From: Anthoceros angustus
Lineage: Eukaryota; Streptophyta; Anthocerotopsida; Anthocerotales; Anthocerotaceae
Reading direction: 5' to 3'
DNA length: 64,000 bases
Assembly: GCA_010909165.1 (NCBI GenBank)
Contig: MU008153.1
Coordinates: forward strand, 248,001-312,000
Of this stretch, positions 1 to 11,599 are shown one piece after another (positions within the stretch are counted from its first letter, which is position 1; each line of letters begins with the position of its first letter). The notes beneath the pieces are model-generated. The model did not search any database. It was not told where the DNA came from and worked only from the letters and a program-made list of their open reading frames with translations. Made by a program: the position numbers and the translations under genes.

Positions 1-161
1 AGCAAGGATTGTGTCACGAGCGTAAGAGACTTGATGGGGAGTACCTAACCTCGGCGTGGGAGTCGGTGAAGGGTTACCGGCTGCCGATGGATGTTCGCAT
101 GATAGGGTTGTCCCATTTGAGTTGTCTTGGGCAGCCGGTGACCTTGTCATCGCCTGGGAGG

Positions 162-424
162 AGTCTTCAAGGATCGTAAGTGACATCTTTGGTGGAAAGA
201 GGAGGAGGAGGAGGAGGCAAGTGTAGCTCTCTCTCACATTGAGATGAGGCTTGGAGGTATTTATACCTCCAATAGGCTCCTAGGAAGCTCCACAAGAAGC
301 TCCTAGGAAGGAGCACAAGAAGCTTCCTAGTGATTAGCTTAAGCTAAACTAATGATACTTAATCGACACCTAACTTAGACTAAGTGTATTAGTCTAAGTA
401 CATTGGGCTTTAATACCCTTACAA
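162..424 (-). repeat. 3' LTR of copia element 1
   Basis: This stretch recurs at 4960-5200 with high identity, including a run of TCCTAGGAAG-type motifs and TTAGTCTAAG near its right end. The bases just right of it (about 425-435) read on the minus strand as AAGTGGGAGG, a typical polypurine tract. That places this copy at the 3' end of a minus-strand element. The copies differ by small indels; about 15 bases near 170-185 are absent from the right copy, so the insertion is not recent. The exact outer edge is uncertain by about 10 bases. Confidence 0.75.
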
Positions 425-464
425 CCTCCCACTTAAAGGCCAATTTACCTTCGTGGAGAATGGA

Positions 465-3400
465 CTACTCATGCCCATGTCCGAGCTTGTGCAAATTGTC
501 AGAGAGTCCCTTGGTAAGAATATCTAGGTTCGCCGGTGTGAACCTTGACAAGTTGTACCCTCTTGTCAACACCTCTCGAATGAAGTGATACTTCACATCC
601 ACATGTTTAGTCTTCGCATGAAACATCGGATTCTTTGCCAATTGATAGCACCTATCACAATGCAACACCGGCACTCAACCTTGATCCCCAAGTCTCCCAC
701 TAAACGAGCAAGCCATATGGCTTCCTTGCCCCGCCACGCAACATACTCTCCGTGGTAGATAGCGAATGCACGATCGCAAACGAGATCGCCATGAGATCGC
801 CTCCAAAGGCACGTGAAGACATAACTCGATGTGGACCTCCTTTTGTCCATATCCTCGTGATAATCGTATCTGTACCCAACCACACATGCATCTTCACTAC
901 CAAAACATATGCACAAAGCTTTTGTACCATTCGGATACCTCATAACTCCTTTTATCGCCTCCCAATGCTTCTTGCTGTGGTTTGACATAAACCGCTAACC
1001 ACTCCCACGCAAAGGCAATGTCGGACGCAGTAGCAATCATTGCATACATCAAACTCCTACCTGATGAGTATGGGACCTTCTCCATTTCACTTTGTCCTCC
1101 TCGTAGCTTGGGCAATCCGCTTGAAAGTTTCACATATGGAGGCAATGGAGTACCCAATGGCTTCCCTTCTCCATGTTGAAACGTTGAAGCACTCAATGTA
1201 TTCCCGAGACAAATAAAGCGCTTATGTCTCTGCTCCGACGAATACGCATGCCAAGTATATGGCTCGCCTCTCCCAAGTCTGTCATTTCAAAGTGAGCATT
1301 CAACTTTGACTTCCAAATCTCATCAAGACTGCTCCCAAAGAATTAGCATATCATCCACATAGAGGATCAAAATGAGCAAGCTTTGATCCTTAGCTTGTCA
1401 GATAGAGGCAATGATCCTCATCGCTACGCTTGTAGCCTTGAGAAAGCATAAATGAGTGGAACTTGTGATACCACTGGGTGCCTTTTCAAACCATAAAGGC
1501 TCTTCCTCAACCTGCACACTTCTCTTTGCCCTTCTCAACAAAACCTTCGTTCGCATGTAGACCTCTTGAAGGTCACCATGCAAGAATGCCGCCTTGACAT
1601 CCATCCGCAGTTCCATATCATTCTCGCAACCAAAGCAAGAACACATCGCAAAGTTGTCATTTTGACTATGGTGAGAAAATCTCATCAAAGTCAATGCCGT
1701 TGTTGCTTGAAACCCTTAGCAACCAATCTTGTACTTTGTGCCATCAAGGTATGACCTTCATCTTGTACACCCATTTGCACAGTGCCTTCTTATCCTAGGC
1801 AAAACCAACTCCCAAGTTTGGTTCTTATGCACAATTCATTTCGATCGCATGGCCTTCTCCCACTTCTTTGTCGCTGACATGGCCTCTTTGTAAGAAGAGG
1901 GTTCCCCACACTCGTCACATAACATAATCCGTAGATGGATCATACCGCCGTGAGGTCGTAATCCCCGCCTCGACCCACGGCATGTGCACCTCTATAGGTG
2001 CTTGTTCGACTCTTGGTTCATCTACCGATGGAGGAATGTGCCCGCATTACCACTGCTATCAACCCGCCCATGATGATCATGTCCATCTTCTTGAAGATCA
2101 CCCTTCGCACCTCCAGCTTGGAGTAGGCTTCTGCATCTTGTTCTCATTGAAGAACACGCCGTTAGTACGAACAACCTTTCTAGCCTCGATCCCACAAACG
2201 GTATCCCATCTCACCGAATCACCATAGCCAAGAAAAATACATTTCTTGGACTTAGGTGCCAACTTGTCCCAACTCTTTTGGAACATGGCAAGATGCCTCA
2301 TACCCAAACACTCGCAGATGCTTGTAGGATGGTTTCTTTCCGCACCATAGCTCCTCGAACTCGCCATCAATTTTATTAGGAGATCTCATAATAAGATGAA
2401 CTGCAGAGACATGCTCGCCCAAAACCCATTAGGCAATCCGTAGTTTGACAACAACCACGATCCTCTCCGAATGGTTCTGCTTCATCCGCCACCCACACCA
2501 TTTTGTGGAGGAGTATACGCGTTAATTTCTTTTGATTCCCTTGGAATCATGTAATGACCGGAAAGCTGAAACATACTCGCCACCATTATCCGCCCCTTAG
2601 ACACTTCAATCGGCAATCGATTCTACAAGGGTGACAAATTTCAAACACCGCCGAACTTCATCCTTTTTCCTCAAAGGATAAACCCACACCTTGCGTGAGA
2701 AATCATCTATGAAAGTGACAAAATAGGAGGCACCGCCTAATGATGCGGCATAGGTCCACATACATCACGTGAACCAACTCAAGAGGTTTACTTACTTTTA
2801 CCTCTTGTTCGATGTGATGATTTTGTCTGCTTCCCATATAAACAAAGTGCTCACACATCGAGAGATCGAGAAGTTAAGAACAGTGGATATAACCAGAACG
2901 AGATAAAACCTTCATTCCCTTCTCGAGACATATGTCCTAACCGCAATGCCACAAGGAAACATTTGGTTGCTCTGTCACAGATCACATGATCTTTGGATGT
3001 TTACAAGTGAGTACAAAGTGCCACACTCGATCCACGAGCTAACACAAGAGAACCTTTGGAGATCTTCCAAGAGTGATCCCCAAAACCAAAGTGGTAACCA
3101 AAGATCATCCAACCGCCCCGCGCTAATCATGCTCTTTGTCAACTTGAACATACTGCGTCCTTGAATGAATGAAGATCCGTTGTCAAACTTGAGTTGCACA
3201 TCACCCACGCCCGCGATCCGCATGCATAGTTATTTCCAAGCCTAACGATCCTTTCCTTGTAGCATCATACGTGTTAAACCACTCTCTATGAGGAGTAACA
3301 TGGAAAGATGCACCGAGTCAATTATCCAATTGCGTAAATGACTATCCACTACTGTTAATGCAAGATTCAAGTAAGAAGAGATAAGGACATCTCCGTCCTC

Positions 3401-4150
3401 AACGAGTTTAACTCTTCCAACTCGATGCATTTAAGTCGCCTTGTCGCCCCGCTTCTTCCTTGGTCCTTTTGAACTTCTCGCACTCTCTTTTGAAGTGACC
3501 CCTTTTGTGACAATAGTGACACTCCACATTCTTGTTACTACTAGATTTGCTACGAGAAGCTTCCGTCTGCTGTTTCCCTTCGCAGTGGACCTCCCTCTCA
3601 CTATGAGGGCACCGGAACCTTTGAAGGTTCCATATTTTCCTGCTCACCTCGCCAATGTGCTACCTTCTACATTTACAATGGTAAGACCACTAGCAAAGGT
3701 TACTCGTGAGTGCAAAAGGTGTCCCAACCTCCGTAATGTGACCAATAAACATAGCTCTCACTAACTGGGAACGTGATACCTTGAGATGAGAGTCTGAAAT
3801 GGTATTGAAATCATTCGATGATCGGACATCCTCGTCCCTTCCTTCATCTTCAAGTCCACCAGCTTCAACCAATACACCCGAGAAGCCGCACTTTGCTTCT
3901 CACAGTCACACCTTCCGCCAGTAAAGAACTCGTGGTCTTATCTTTCACATTGAAGTACCTTTTTTTTGACAATGTTAGCATGATAGTAGATCTAGCAAGC
4001 TCATCCAGTCCCGCCACTCATCCCGTCATACTATCCGGTTTGACGCCTAACAACTTTATGGGCTTGATCCGCTTTTTCGCACTAGAACATTATACACTTG
4101 TTCTTTCCGAACGGGAAGTTAGTACCATCTAACTTCTCGATATTGAACAT
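465..4150 (-). pseudogene. Decayed Ty1/copia gag-pol polyprotein (element 1)
   Basis: The remains of one copia polyprotein can be followed in order on the minus strand. Gag starts at ATG 4150 with the typical MFNIEKLDGTNFPF opening. A CCHC zinc knuckle (CHYCHKRGHFKREC) lies near 3480-3520. The integrase opening (LELVH) and IDDFSRKVW lie near 2690-2860, and the integrase tail (KSKKCIFLGYGDS) near 2230. Reverse transcriptase follows near 1590 (MDVKAAFLHGDL), then RNase H near 600-990 (MSNHSKKHWEA, DKRRSTSSYVF) and its end near 600 (TKHVDVKYHFIRE). Many frameshifts and stops break the frame, so no full polyprotein can be made. Identification as copia rests on the order integrase before reverse transcriptase. 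Confidence 0.85.
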
Positions 4151-4289
4151 AGCGTTTTACGTGATGAAGACATCATGACTCAAAAATCGATACGTATTAA
4201 ACACTCAACTCGCCTTGTTAGAAAAGTCAAAAAGCACCGCGTATTGTTGTTGGATTTATTCCACTCGCGTTGAACCCACTTCCGCGCTC

Positions 4290-4870
4290 ACGCCGCGACA
4301 TCGCGCCACGGCACCCGCCTGCGGCCCTCACGCCCGCGCGGCGCCACGCGCCGCCGCCACCGCGCGCCCGCCGCCGCGGCAGCCAGCGGCCGCCGCCGCT
4401 GGCCACGCTGCCGCGGCCCACCCTGCCACCGCGCGGCCGGCCGCCGCCGCGCCCCGCTGCCACGCCCGCCGCGCGGCCGCGCGCGCCGCCGCCGCGCCCC
4501 GCTCCCGCGGCCGCCCGGCTTGCGCGCCAGCGGCGCGGCGCGCCGCGCGCGCGCGGCGCCGGCGCCCGCGCGCGCGCCTGCGCGGCTGCGCGCGCCGCGC
4601 CGCGCGCGGCGGCTGGCCCGCGCCCAGCGCCGCGGCTGGCGCCGCGCCGCGGCCGCCCCGCCGGCGCTGGCGCGCGCCGCGCGGCCGCCCAGCGCGGCGC
4701 GCCCGCCTCGCGGCCGCCCGCCGGCGCGCGCGCCCGCCGCCGCGGCCGCCACCCCCGCCGCCCTCCGCGGCCGCGGCCGTGCGCGCCCGCCGCGGCTGCG
4801 CGTGCCGCGGCCTCGCCCTCGCGGCCTCATCCGCTCGCGGCCTCGCCCTCGCGGCTGCGGCGTTCGCGAC
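4290..4870. repeat. G+C-only low-complexity block in copia leader
   Basis: For about 570 bases A and T are almost absent; the sequence is irregular GCC/CGC/GCGC runs. It lies between the primer-binding site (about 4943-4960) and the gag start (4150) of copia element 1, so it occupies the untranslated leader. Long open frames run through it in several frames on both strands, coding only Ala/Arg/Pro/Gly, as expected when stop codons cannot form. I do not call a gene here. Confidence 0.85.
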
Positions 4871-4942
4871 CCTTGCGATCTGGATCACTGCAATTCCACG
4901 GTGCTGCGCCCCAGCTAGAAAATTCTAGCATCACAACACAAC

Positions 4943-4960
4943 CAAACCATGGCTCATACT
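4943..4960 (-). other. Primer-binding site of copia element 1
   Basis: On the minus strand, directly inside the 5' LTR, the bases read GTATGAGCCATGG. This is close to the usual plant copia primer site for initiator methionine tRNA (TGGTATCAGAGCC). It fixes the element's orientation and shows that the G+C block belongs to its leader. Confidence 0.6.
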
Positions 4961-5200
4961 GCTTGAAGGATCGTGGGTGGAAAGAGGAGAGGAGAGGAGG
5001 AGGCAAGTGTAACTCTCTCACATTGAGATGAGGCTTGGAGGTATTTATACCTCCAATAGAGCTCCTAGGAAGCTCCACAAGAAGCTCCTAGGAAGGAGCA
5101 CAAGAAGCTTCCTAGTGATTAGCTTAAGCTAAACTAATGATACTTAATCGACACCTAACTTAGACTAAGTGTATTAGTCTAAGTACATTGGCTTTAATAC
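4960..5200 (-). repeat. 5' LTR of copia element 1
   Basis: Direct repeat of 162-424. It ends on the minus strand next to the primer-binding site. Its outer edge (about 5200) has lost several bases compared with the left copy, and no clear target duplication is visible, so this end may be truncated. Confidence 0.75.
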
Positions 5201-5204
5201 TCAG

Positions 5205-5990
5205 TTGTCAAGGCATCCTCTGCAGGCAAGGTCACAAGGTCAGGATCCACTAACAAAGATAGTTCTAACGATGAGGATCTTGCGCTTGATCCAAAGGGCA
5301 AAAAGGCCTGTGGATACATGTTGGAGAATGTGCCGATGCATGAGCGTGAAGAAGCACAGGGAGGATTTTGCCACGATCCGAGGAGTGTGGGGTCGAGCTT
5401 CTATTGGATGCCCAATTTGGTTCGAGGCTCATAGGTTGAGGTCCATGTGGACTAACCTGCTCCTTTGGAACATTGAAGTGTGCGAGGTCGCTTCACCAAG
5501 CGACCTAATCATGTTGTCAAGGATGTGCTAGACGGAAGGCATGCCCAACAAGTCATCAAGATCGACAACTGCCAGACTTTCCGTGAACACGCTGGATACC
5601 CCATGGCGGCTTGGCCAACCTTTGTGTCCAAGTCAAGTCTTACGCCTTGAACCATGGCCGGCATTGAGGTGGACAAACATGGTGTGGAGGTGAATTTGTG
5701 TCTAGGGACACCGTGAGGTCCACATTCACCCTCAATGTCGTAGGCCTAGGATTCGCTCCGATGGTGTCGACATAGCATCTAGGGTCCATGGACCTCATCC
5801 AGTCGCCCGTGGTCTTCAACCTTCCCGGCACTCAATGCAACCACTTGGGCTTTAAGGCAATGCCAGCGCCCTTAAATGAACAAAGTTAGTTCGCGCCATG
5901 CAAGCATCCTTAAAATCAACAAAGTTGAATTATTGACAAGATATGAGGTTTGAACACGGAATCTACTCAACTACTACTACCTCCCGACTT
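5205..5990. other. Unclassified repeat-derived DNA
   Basis: No intact gene is recognised. About 5681-5763 recurs with small changes at 7002-7083 (shared GGACACCGTGAGGTCCACATT), and 5961-6020 recurs at 7162-7222. These look like parts of one dispersed repeat, probably retroelement-derived. Short open frames are broken and match nothing I can name. Confidence 0.5.
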
Positions 5991-5996
5991 GTCCAA

Positions 5997-6056
5997 CGAC
6001 CGCAAATCTCATTCCACGACCGCAAATCTCATTCCACGACCGCAAATCTCATTCCA
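5997..6056. repeat. Three 20-base tandem copies at edge of G+C block 2
   Basis: The unit CGACCGCAAATCTCATTCCA occurs three times in a row, then the next unit begins CGACCG and turns straight into the G+C block. The sister locus near 7202 has one full unit plus a partial one. Confidence 0.9.
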
Positions 6057-6416
6057 CGACCGCCGCGCCGCGGCTGGCGGCTGGCGGCGCGGCGCCGCGC
6101 CGCGCCGCGGCTGGCGGCTGGCGGCGCGCCCGCCGCCACATGGTGGTGTGTTAGGGGAGGGCACCGCCGCGCCCGCGGCGCGCGGCGCGCGCGCCGCGCG
6201 CGGCGCCGCGCGCCGCGCCGCGCCGCGCGCGGCGCCGCGCCGCGCCGCGGCTGGCGGCTGGCGGCGGCGCGCGCGCGGCCGCGGCCCGCCGCCACCGCCG
6301 CGCCGCGGCTGGCGGCGGCGCGCGCGGCCGCGGCCGCCGCGCCCGCCGCGGCTGGCGGCGGCGCGCGCGCGGCGCGCCGCGCCGCGCGGCCGCGCGCGCG
6401 CGGCGCCGCGGATCCA
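6057..6416. repeat. G+C-only low-complexity block 2
   Basis: About 350 bases of nearly pure G+C, rich in CGGCTGGCGG and GCGC runs, with one small A/T-containing island near 6137-6165. It ends at GCGGATCCACGC. The related locus at 7162-7320 has the same left flank and ends in the same GCGGATCCACGC, but has only about 17 bases of G+C between. Open frames through it are alanine/arginine-rich artefacts. Confidence 0.85.
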
Positions 6417-6419
6417 CGC

Positions 6420-7320
6420 ACCTCTAGGGCACTTCCATCGAAAAATTCAGAGGCTAACCTTAGAAACAACTTGGAATGAAGGCTAACCTTAGAAGCAATG
6501 CTTAATCGAAAGATCGGGTCGGTTGAGTGTAGAGGTACTCACTTGAAGATAGTGATGACAAGAAGTCGGACCAAGTGATGACGGTGATTGAACTCAATGA
6601 GTAAACAAATCTGTTTTTTCGGTCGCAGAAAGCAACATTGTAAGTCCGATTCGATGTTACTGGCAGGGAAATACGTCCGTGCTTTTGTGGTGTCATTAGA
6701 AAACCACATTTTCCTCCCAAAGAGTCATATCCTTCCGGCAGAACGCCTTCCTCACGCTCCTACTTTGCATTATTCCTAAGTTCGAGTTCGACCACCATTC
6801 GACCAAACATTGCCGGATGGAAAGTAGTAACTTTATGGTGACACCTTTTTCGGAGCTGTTTTTCGCAATGCCTTCAAACGCTGTTTAGGCCATCAAACCC
6901 CTTGAGATTATTTGAAAACCCTTCAGATTATTCACCAAAATTATCATGTTACAAGTTGATCGCCTTCAAACATGAGACATCTTAGGTGAAGAGCAATATT
7001 GTGGAGTGTGAATTTGTGTCTAGGGACACCGTGAGGTCCACATTCACCCCTCAATGTCGTTGTAGGCTTAGGATTCGCTCCCAAGGGAATGGTTTGTGCC
7101 AAGAGACGCTAACTTCTATCACTCGACCTTTGCCTAAGTCGGGACTTACCTATCACCCCTCTTACCTATCTACTCAACTACTACTACCTCCCGACTTGTC
7201 CAACGACCGCAAATCTCATTCCAATGTAAATCTCATTCCACTCACGGGTAGTTGCTGACTACCGAGGTGGGTCCCACCAAACCCTAGCAACTCATCTCGG
7301 CGCGGCGCGGATCCACGCGG
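6420..7320. other. Repeat-derived intergenic DNA
   Basis: No gene is recognised. The segment from about 7002 to 7320 is a diverged copy of 5681-6430 lacking most of the G+C block. The stretch 6420-6990 shows only short open frames with no recognisable domains. Confidence 0.5.
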
Positions 7321-8960
7321 GCGCTACGGTGCTCACGGATCGGACTTTATTTTGGCACTCCACACTTCATGCACACACCAATTCCTAGGGACCAAAGTTC
7401 CACATCCTCTCAACCGTTCTCTCACACACACACAAAGGCGCCACCTCACACAATTCCACAAGGAATCTGTTTCCTCTTGTGCACACTTCCACCAACAAAA
7501 GTTTGGATTATTTTGGATCCACACAAATCTCCTTAGTCTCTCAATTAGTTCCCTTCTCAACTCCTCTTACACAGATCAGCTGTTCAATCACTCCTTCACC
7601 AATCTTCTCTCTCTCTCTCTCTCCTCAATTCGCAGCTTCCAACCATCCACTCAACACTTCTCTCTCAATTTGAACACAACTAATGTGAACAAGGGTGAAG
7701 GAAAGAAGAACCCCGGGCTCACAGGCGTTACGAGCAAGCTCCCGAGACCCGCCGCCAATCCCTTGGTTTCCTCCTCCTTTGTCGCAAGATTGCTCTATCA
7801 CCCCTCCTCCCCGGTTGCGGAGCAAGCTCTCGACCACCCCTAGGAGCGTCTCGCGCACACCACCTCGCTAATCCTCCTCCAACCAGCCACAGCAGCGGGG
7901 ATCTCAACCAGGAGTTATCTGATGTGAGGGGCACAACCAAGCCCCTTTATACAATTCTTTGGGCGTCATAGCCACCGGACTTTCCAGTCCTAAAACGGCA
8001 ACGCCAAGAGGCGCCCCTACAATTTCGGACGGCCTTAGGTCCAGATGGCATCCTATCCAAAGTTCTATTCCTAGGATGCCACTACTCCCACCCATGTTAT
8101 CTCCGCACTCCGATTTGGTCGCCTTCGCCCTTCGCTGAATTTATGGGTCCTCCTTCCTCGTTCTTGATCTGGAAAATCCTCCCATAAACTCTCCTTTGTT
8201 TTCCATGATCCCAAGTCCCAGCTCCCTCACCAATCCTCCACCTCGGACCCTCCAATGGTCCATATTTGGCCATTGCTAAATTTCGCAGCAACCTTGGGCG
8301 CCATGCTCTGCAAAACCCTCACCTACGCCTCAATTGCTGATAACTCGCCTCGGAATCTCCAACTTGGTCGGTCCCCGGGGTTTCTTCCTTCCAGAATCGC
8401 GAGCTCCCGCCGCCACTGTGGCCTCGCCTTACAGCCTCGTGCGAGCTCGTGCCTGTCGGGATCGTCTGAGCTACCCTGCCGGCCTCGTGCCTTCCGAGTT
8501 CCCTTAGGGTTATATTTCCCGGAAACTCTACGACGCCAACCGGCTTCGCTACCACTTCTTCTTCCGCGACCCTCCTTCCTTCCACGACCGCCTCCCGCCG
8601 CCAACCGTCTTGAAACATAGTCCCTGACACCCCCACCACACACCGCTCAACTACGCTGGTTCGACCTCTAGCCTACGGACCTCGCCAAATATGGGGACCC
8701 CCTCCCACATATATAGACTTTCTATTAGATATTCCGAGACCAAAGGCCAAGGAGTATCGAGTTCATAGTCTAAGGACCGATTATTATTCAACCCGAAACA
8801 ACCCAAAACTCATAGGTCAAGGACACTTTCTAGTATAAATATCCCTTCCTCGACAACCTAGCTCGTTTTGACACCAAACTTAGCGTAAAAAAACAAAAAT
8901 CACTCAAAGACACAATCCAACAGGGAGTTTCGAAATCCAGATCGTTTACACATGGCGAGG
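7321..8960. other. Intergenic DNA, no gene recognised
   Basis: A TC microsatellite lies near 7605-7622. Open frames near 7352-7843 and 8255-8620 are Ser/Pro/Leu-rich without recognisable domains and have similar-sized rivals on the opposite strand. A TATA-like ACATATATAG near 8698 could belong to an LTR remnant, but no partner repeat was found. Confidence 0.4.
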
Positions 8961-9248
8961 CCTTGGGAGAGCCAAAAGAGAGGAGTTGGCCATGGGGTTC
9001 TGCCGGAGCCATGAAGACACCGGGAGTGAGAAGGCAGTGTCGATTGCTTGGGCAAGCATTTGGCGTGAACATGATGACTGGTTGTTTAGCGGAGTCGCTT
9101 ACCAACTCGAAACCGAAGGCGGGGTTGAAGCGGCCGGGTCCGGTGGGTGAAGGACATTCAAAGACTCGCATCTCAACAGAGAAGGCGAGTTTGGAGGCAA
9201 GGAGGCGAGCACGTAGAGGCGTGCAAGCCATCGAGCCACGCCACATGA

Positions 9249-9420
9249 GTGGTTAGCACAGTCGAGTTGAAGAGCAATCAGCGTCGGCTAAAGGAGTTGT
9301 TGGAGGCATCGCGACATGTGTTTGCTTTCACGCTTGCGGAGATGGGGAAGTACACCAAAGGGAAGTTCCACATAGAACTAATCAAGAATGAACCAAGTTC
9401 GCAGAGGCAGTGTCAAGAAG
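9249..9420 (+). pseudogene. Ty3/gypsy pol fragment
   Basis: The translation contains LLEASRHVFAFTLAEMGKYT followed by KFHIEL. This matches the linker just before reverse transcriptase in plant gypsy polyproteins (the usual pattern is FxDVFA...LGxxxxxxFHIEL). The frame then degenerates and no reverse transcriptase core follows, so only a short relic survives. It may belong to the same element as the repeat that begins at 9638. Confidence 0.5.
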
Positions 9421-9637
9421 GCAAGAAGAAAATGGCGAGCAACCGGGGGAGAGTAGTCCACATGATGTGACGCATGAGGATGTCAAGACAACCCTCCACT
9501 CATGGACAAGGTTCATAACCTCTGGACGACATTCCCGAAGGAGATTGGTTTTGTGCACAATGCACTACATGAGGTGCGTACGTCTGTAGTCCTACTAATG
9601 ATCATGTTTTGACTTAGAGTCTCACATTATCAGGGGG

Positions 9638-9733
9638 ATTGGTTGTACCTATATATCTGCGTATTAGATTTGTTTGCTTGGTTGTTGGTCGAGGAAGTGC
9701 TTATATGAATTGAAGTGCTTACCTCGTGCGACA
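9638..9733. repeat. 96-base terminal direct repeat, left copy
   Basis: Ninety-four of 96 bases match 10247-10342. The left copy is preceded by CAGGGGGAT, which looks like a polypurine tract. See the TRIM-like entry. Confidence 0.85.
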
Positions 9734-9830
9734 GCTGTCATGCCGTGTGATACTAATCTTTGCACTTGGGTTTAGTGTTTGATTAGCATTAATTAATCCA
9801 ATTACTTATCTTTAAGTAAGTAATTAGTAT

Positions 9831-9918
9831 TAATTAATCTAAAGTGCTTATGTTAATTAAGCATTGATTAGTGTTAATTAATCTAAGGTGCTTATGTTAA
9901 TTAAGCATTGATTAGTGT
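9831..9918. repeat. 44-base tandem duplication
   Basis: Two adjacent copies (9831-9874 and 9875-9918) differ at one base. The unit carries TTAATTAA-type AT palindromes. Confidence 0.9.
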
Positions 9919-10067
9919 TCATTAAACATGGTTAGCAATAGCTAAGTGGATAAGCTCAAGTAATATGCTTGGGCATATTCCTTGCATATTATATTGTATT
10001 CTTAGGATATTTCTAGCATATGTTGATGCCAATAGGATATCTTAGGAATATGCCGATGCCAGGGTCT

Positions 10068-10120
10068 AGTATATATAGACCCTTCCATTGAGGACAAGCT
10101 CAGATCATAGCTTGTCCTCT
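10068..10120 (+). promoter_or_regulatory. TATA box followed by stem-loop
   Basis: AGTATATATAGAC at 10068-10080 is a good TATA box. It is followed by a perfect inverted repeat: GAGGACAAGCT (10091-10101), an 8-base loop, and AGCTTGTCCTC (10110-10120). The spacing puts the hairpin near the expected transcript start, so it would form at the 5' end of an LTR-type RNA. Function is inference. Confidence 0.5.
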
Positions 10121-10246
10121 AGATGCAATGCAAAGACCGAGTGAGGAGGCCAAAGCTATGACTCCGAGAACGATGTGTGAGGAATTTTCGTGTTGTTCTT
10201 GTGGGGAGTGTGTTTGTGCCACGATGCACGCTACTCCCTCCTTGTT

Positions 10247-10342
10247 ATTGGTTGCACCTATATATCTGCGTATTAGATTTGTTTGCTTGGTTGTTGGTCG
10301 AGGAAGTGCTTATATGAATTCAAGTGCTTACCTCGTGCGACA
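10247..10342. repeat. 96-base terminal direct repeat, right copy
   Basis: Partner of 9638-9733, with two mismatches over 96 bases. It follows CTCCTTGTT and is followed by CTAGCCTGC. No matching target duplication was evident. Confidence 0.85.
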
Positions 10343-11350
10343 CTAGCCTGCATAATCCTTGCACCTCTTCCATCTTCTACCCGTAATAATATGCACATTC
10401 CTAACATCCCCACCAATCTCAAATGTGTTTCCTTGCACCTCTTCTTCTACCCCTAATGCTTTCCTAACATTCCCAATAATCTCAATTGTGTGGACTTGAG
10501 ATGAATCCACCAACTCCACCAAAATTAGCATCATCGATTTGGTTTTTTAGATAGTTCAATTTAACAAGTAACCCTAACTTTTTTGAAAGTAGCTGAAATG
10601 ATAACATTCTCATGACAACAACATTCTCAAAGTAATAATTATGCATAATATAATAAATTTACCATAATAAATGAATAATTAATTATTCAAATTGTACTAT
10701 GAATAGATAAGAATCATCATTAGGCTCAATTATAATATGATAGAGTATGGTTGAACATTTCTACGAATCTTTTACCTTGCTGCAATATCCACTGGTCGTC
10801 TACCTTCGACGCTGGCCACCACACATGAGCCTATATGAAACAGAATATGAATGAGAAAAACATAATAATAAAATTTAAGAGTACCTTGTACTCTAATGCA
10901 TGCACCTACTCACCAACTACACTTGGACGACTTTGAAGGCAAGACTTGTTGACCGAGAGCCGAGAGCATATTTGGATATTTGGAGCGTGAAGTTTCCCGG
11001 AGACCAGGGCCCCCGATGGGGCTCTGCTGCCGAAAGCAAAACAGTCGAAAGTGCTCTCAGCTTCTGCCCGATCCAACGTTTTGCGCATTGATTGAACTGT
11101 TTCGAGGCAGGAACTTCTCGGCCCTTTCGCCGTCCCTGGCGCTTTTGTTGCTGGAAGAAGGCTGCGCTCTTAGCTTGCATTGAAAGAAGGTGCCGTAGTT
11201 TTGTAGCTTGTAGTATTCTATGTCCTAGCTGAACAAGCATCAGAAAGAAAGAATTGGGCAGCCGCGAACTGTCATGTTGAGCTCAATCAAGAAAATGCGC
11301 TACTTCCTCTTCGGCAAGGAGTCTTGGTGGACCTGATGTAAGGACCGGAG
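10343..11350. other. AT-rich intergenic DNA upstream of the U-box gene
   Basis: No convincing coding sequence. 10560-10900 is strongly AT-rich. From about 10960 base composition becomes more even, which may mark the promoter and 5' leader of the U-box gene. A possible 5' leader intron acceptor (TCCTTGCAG) lies near 11440-11448. Confidence 0.4.
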
Positions 11351-11599
11351 TACTGGGGTGTGGACTACCTTCTTTCACGTGGCCGTCTCAGCTGTGTTGC
11401 AAAATGTGGTTGTGACAAACGGCTGTTGCCTTCTGGGTGTCCTTGCAGCTGGGCTGGTGCAGCAGGAACTGAAGGGGATGTGCTTTTGCTTGTGCGTGTG
11501 CTGCAATTGAATTGTAAGTCGTATCCGAGTGCAAGCCCTGTGCTGTTACAGTTGTGTTTGCTGTTGGGCGGGGGTCTGGTGCGGGAAAGCAAGGTCAGG

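Larger units (their letters stand above)
9638..10342 (+). mobile_element. TRIM-like or nested LTR unit
   Basis: Two 96-base direct repeats (9638-9733 and 10247-10342) bracket about 513 bases without coding capacity. The inside holds a 44-base tandem duplication, a TATATATAG at about 10071 and a perfect 11-base stem-loop 20 bases further on. Short terminal repeats around a small non-coding interior are the layout of terminal-repeat retrotransposons in miniature. It could equally be an LTR of a gypsy element with an internal duplication, because a purine-rich tract precedes the left copy. No clear primer-binding site was found. Confidence 0.45.

Noticed and set aside
4215-5031. Several overlapping Ala/Arg/Pro-rich open frames on both strands
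   Set aside because: Stops cannot form in G+C-only DNA; the frames have no start context, no domains and equal rivals in other frames.
5943-6486. Open frames through the second G+C block
   Set aside because: Same artefact of composition; the flanks are repeat DNA.
8255-8643. Open frames on both strands
   Set aside because: Similar-length frames overlap on both strands, with no recognisable domain or splice-supported extension.
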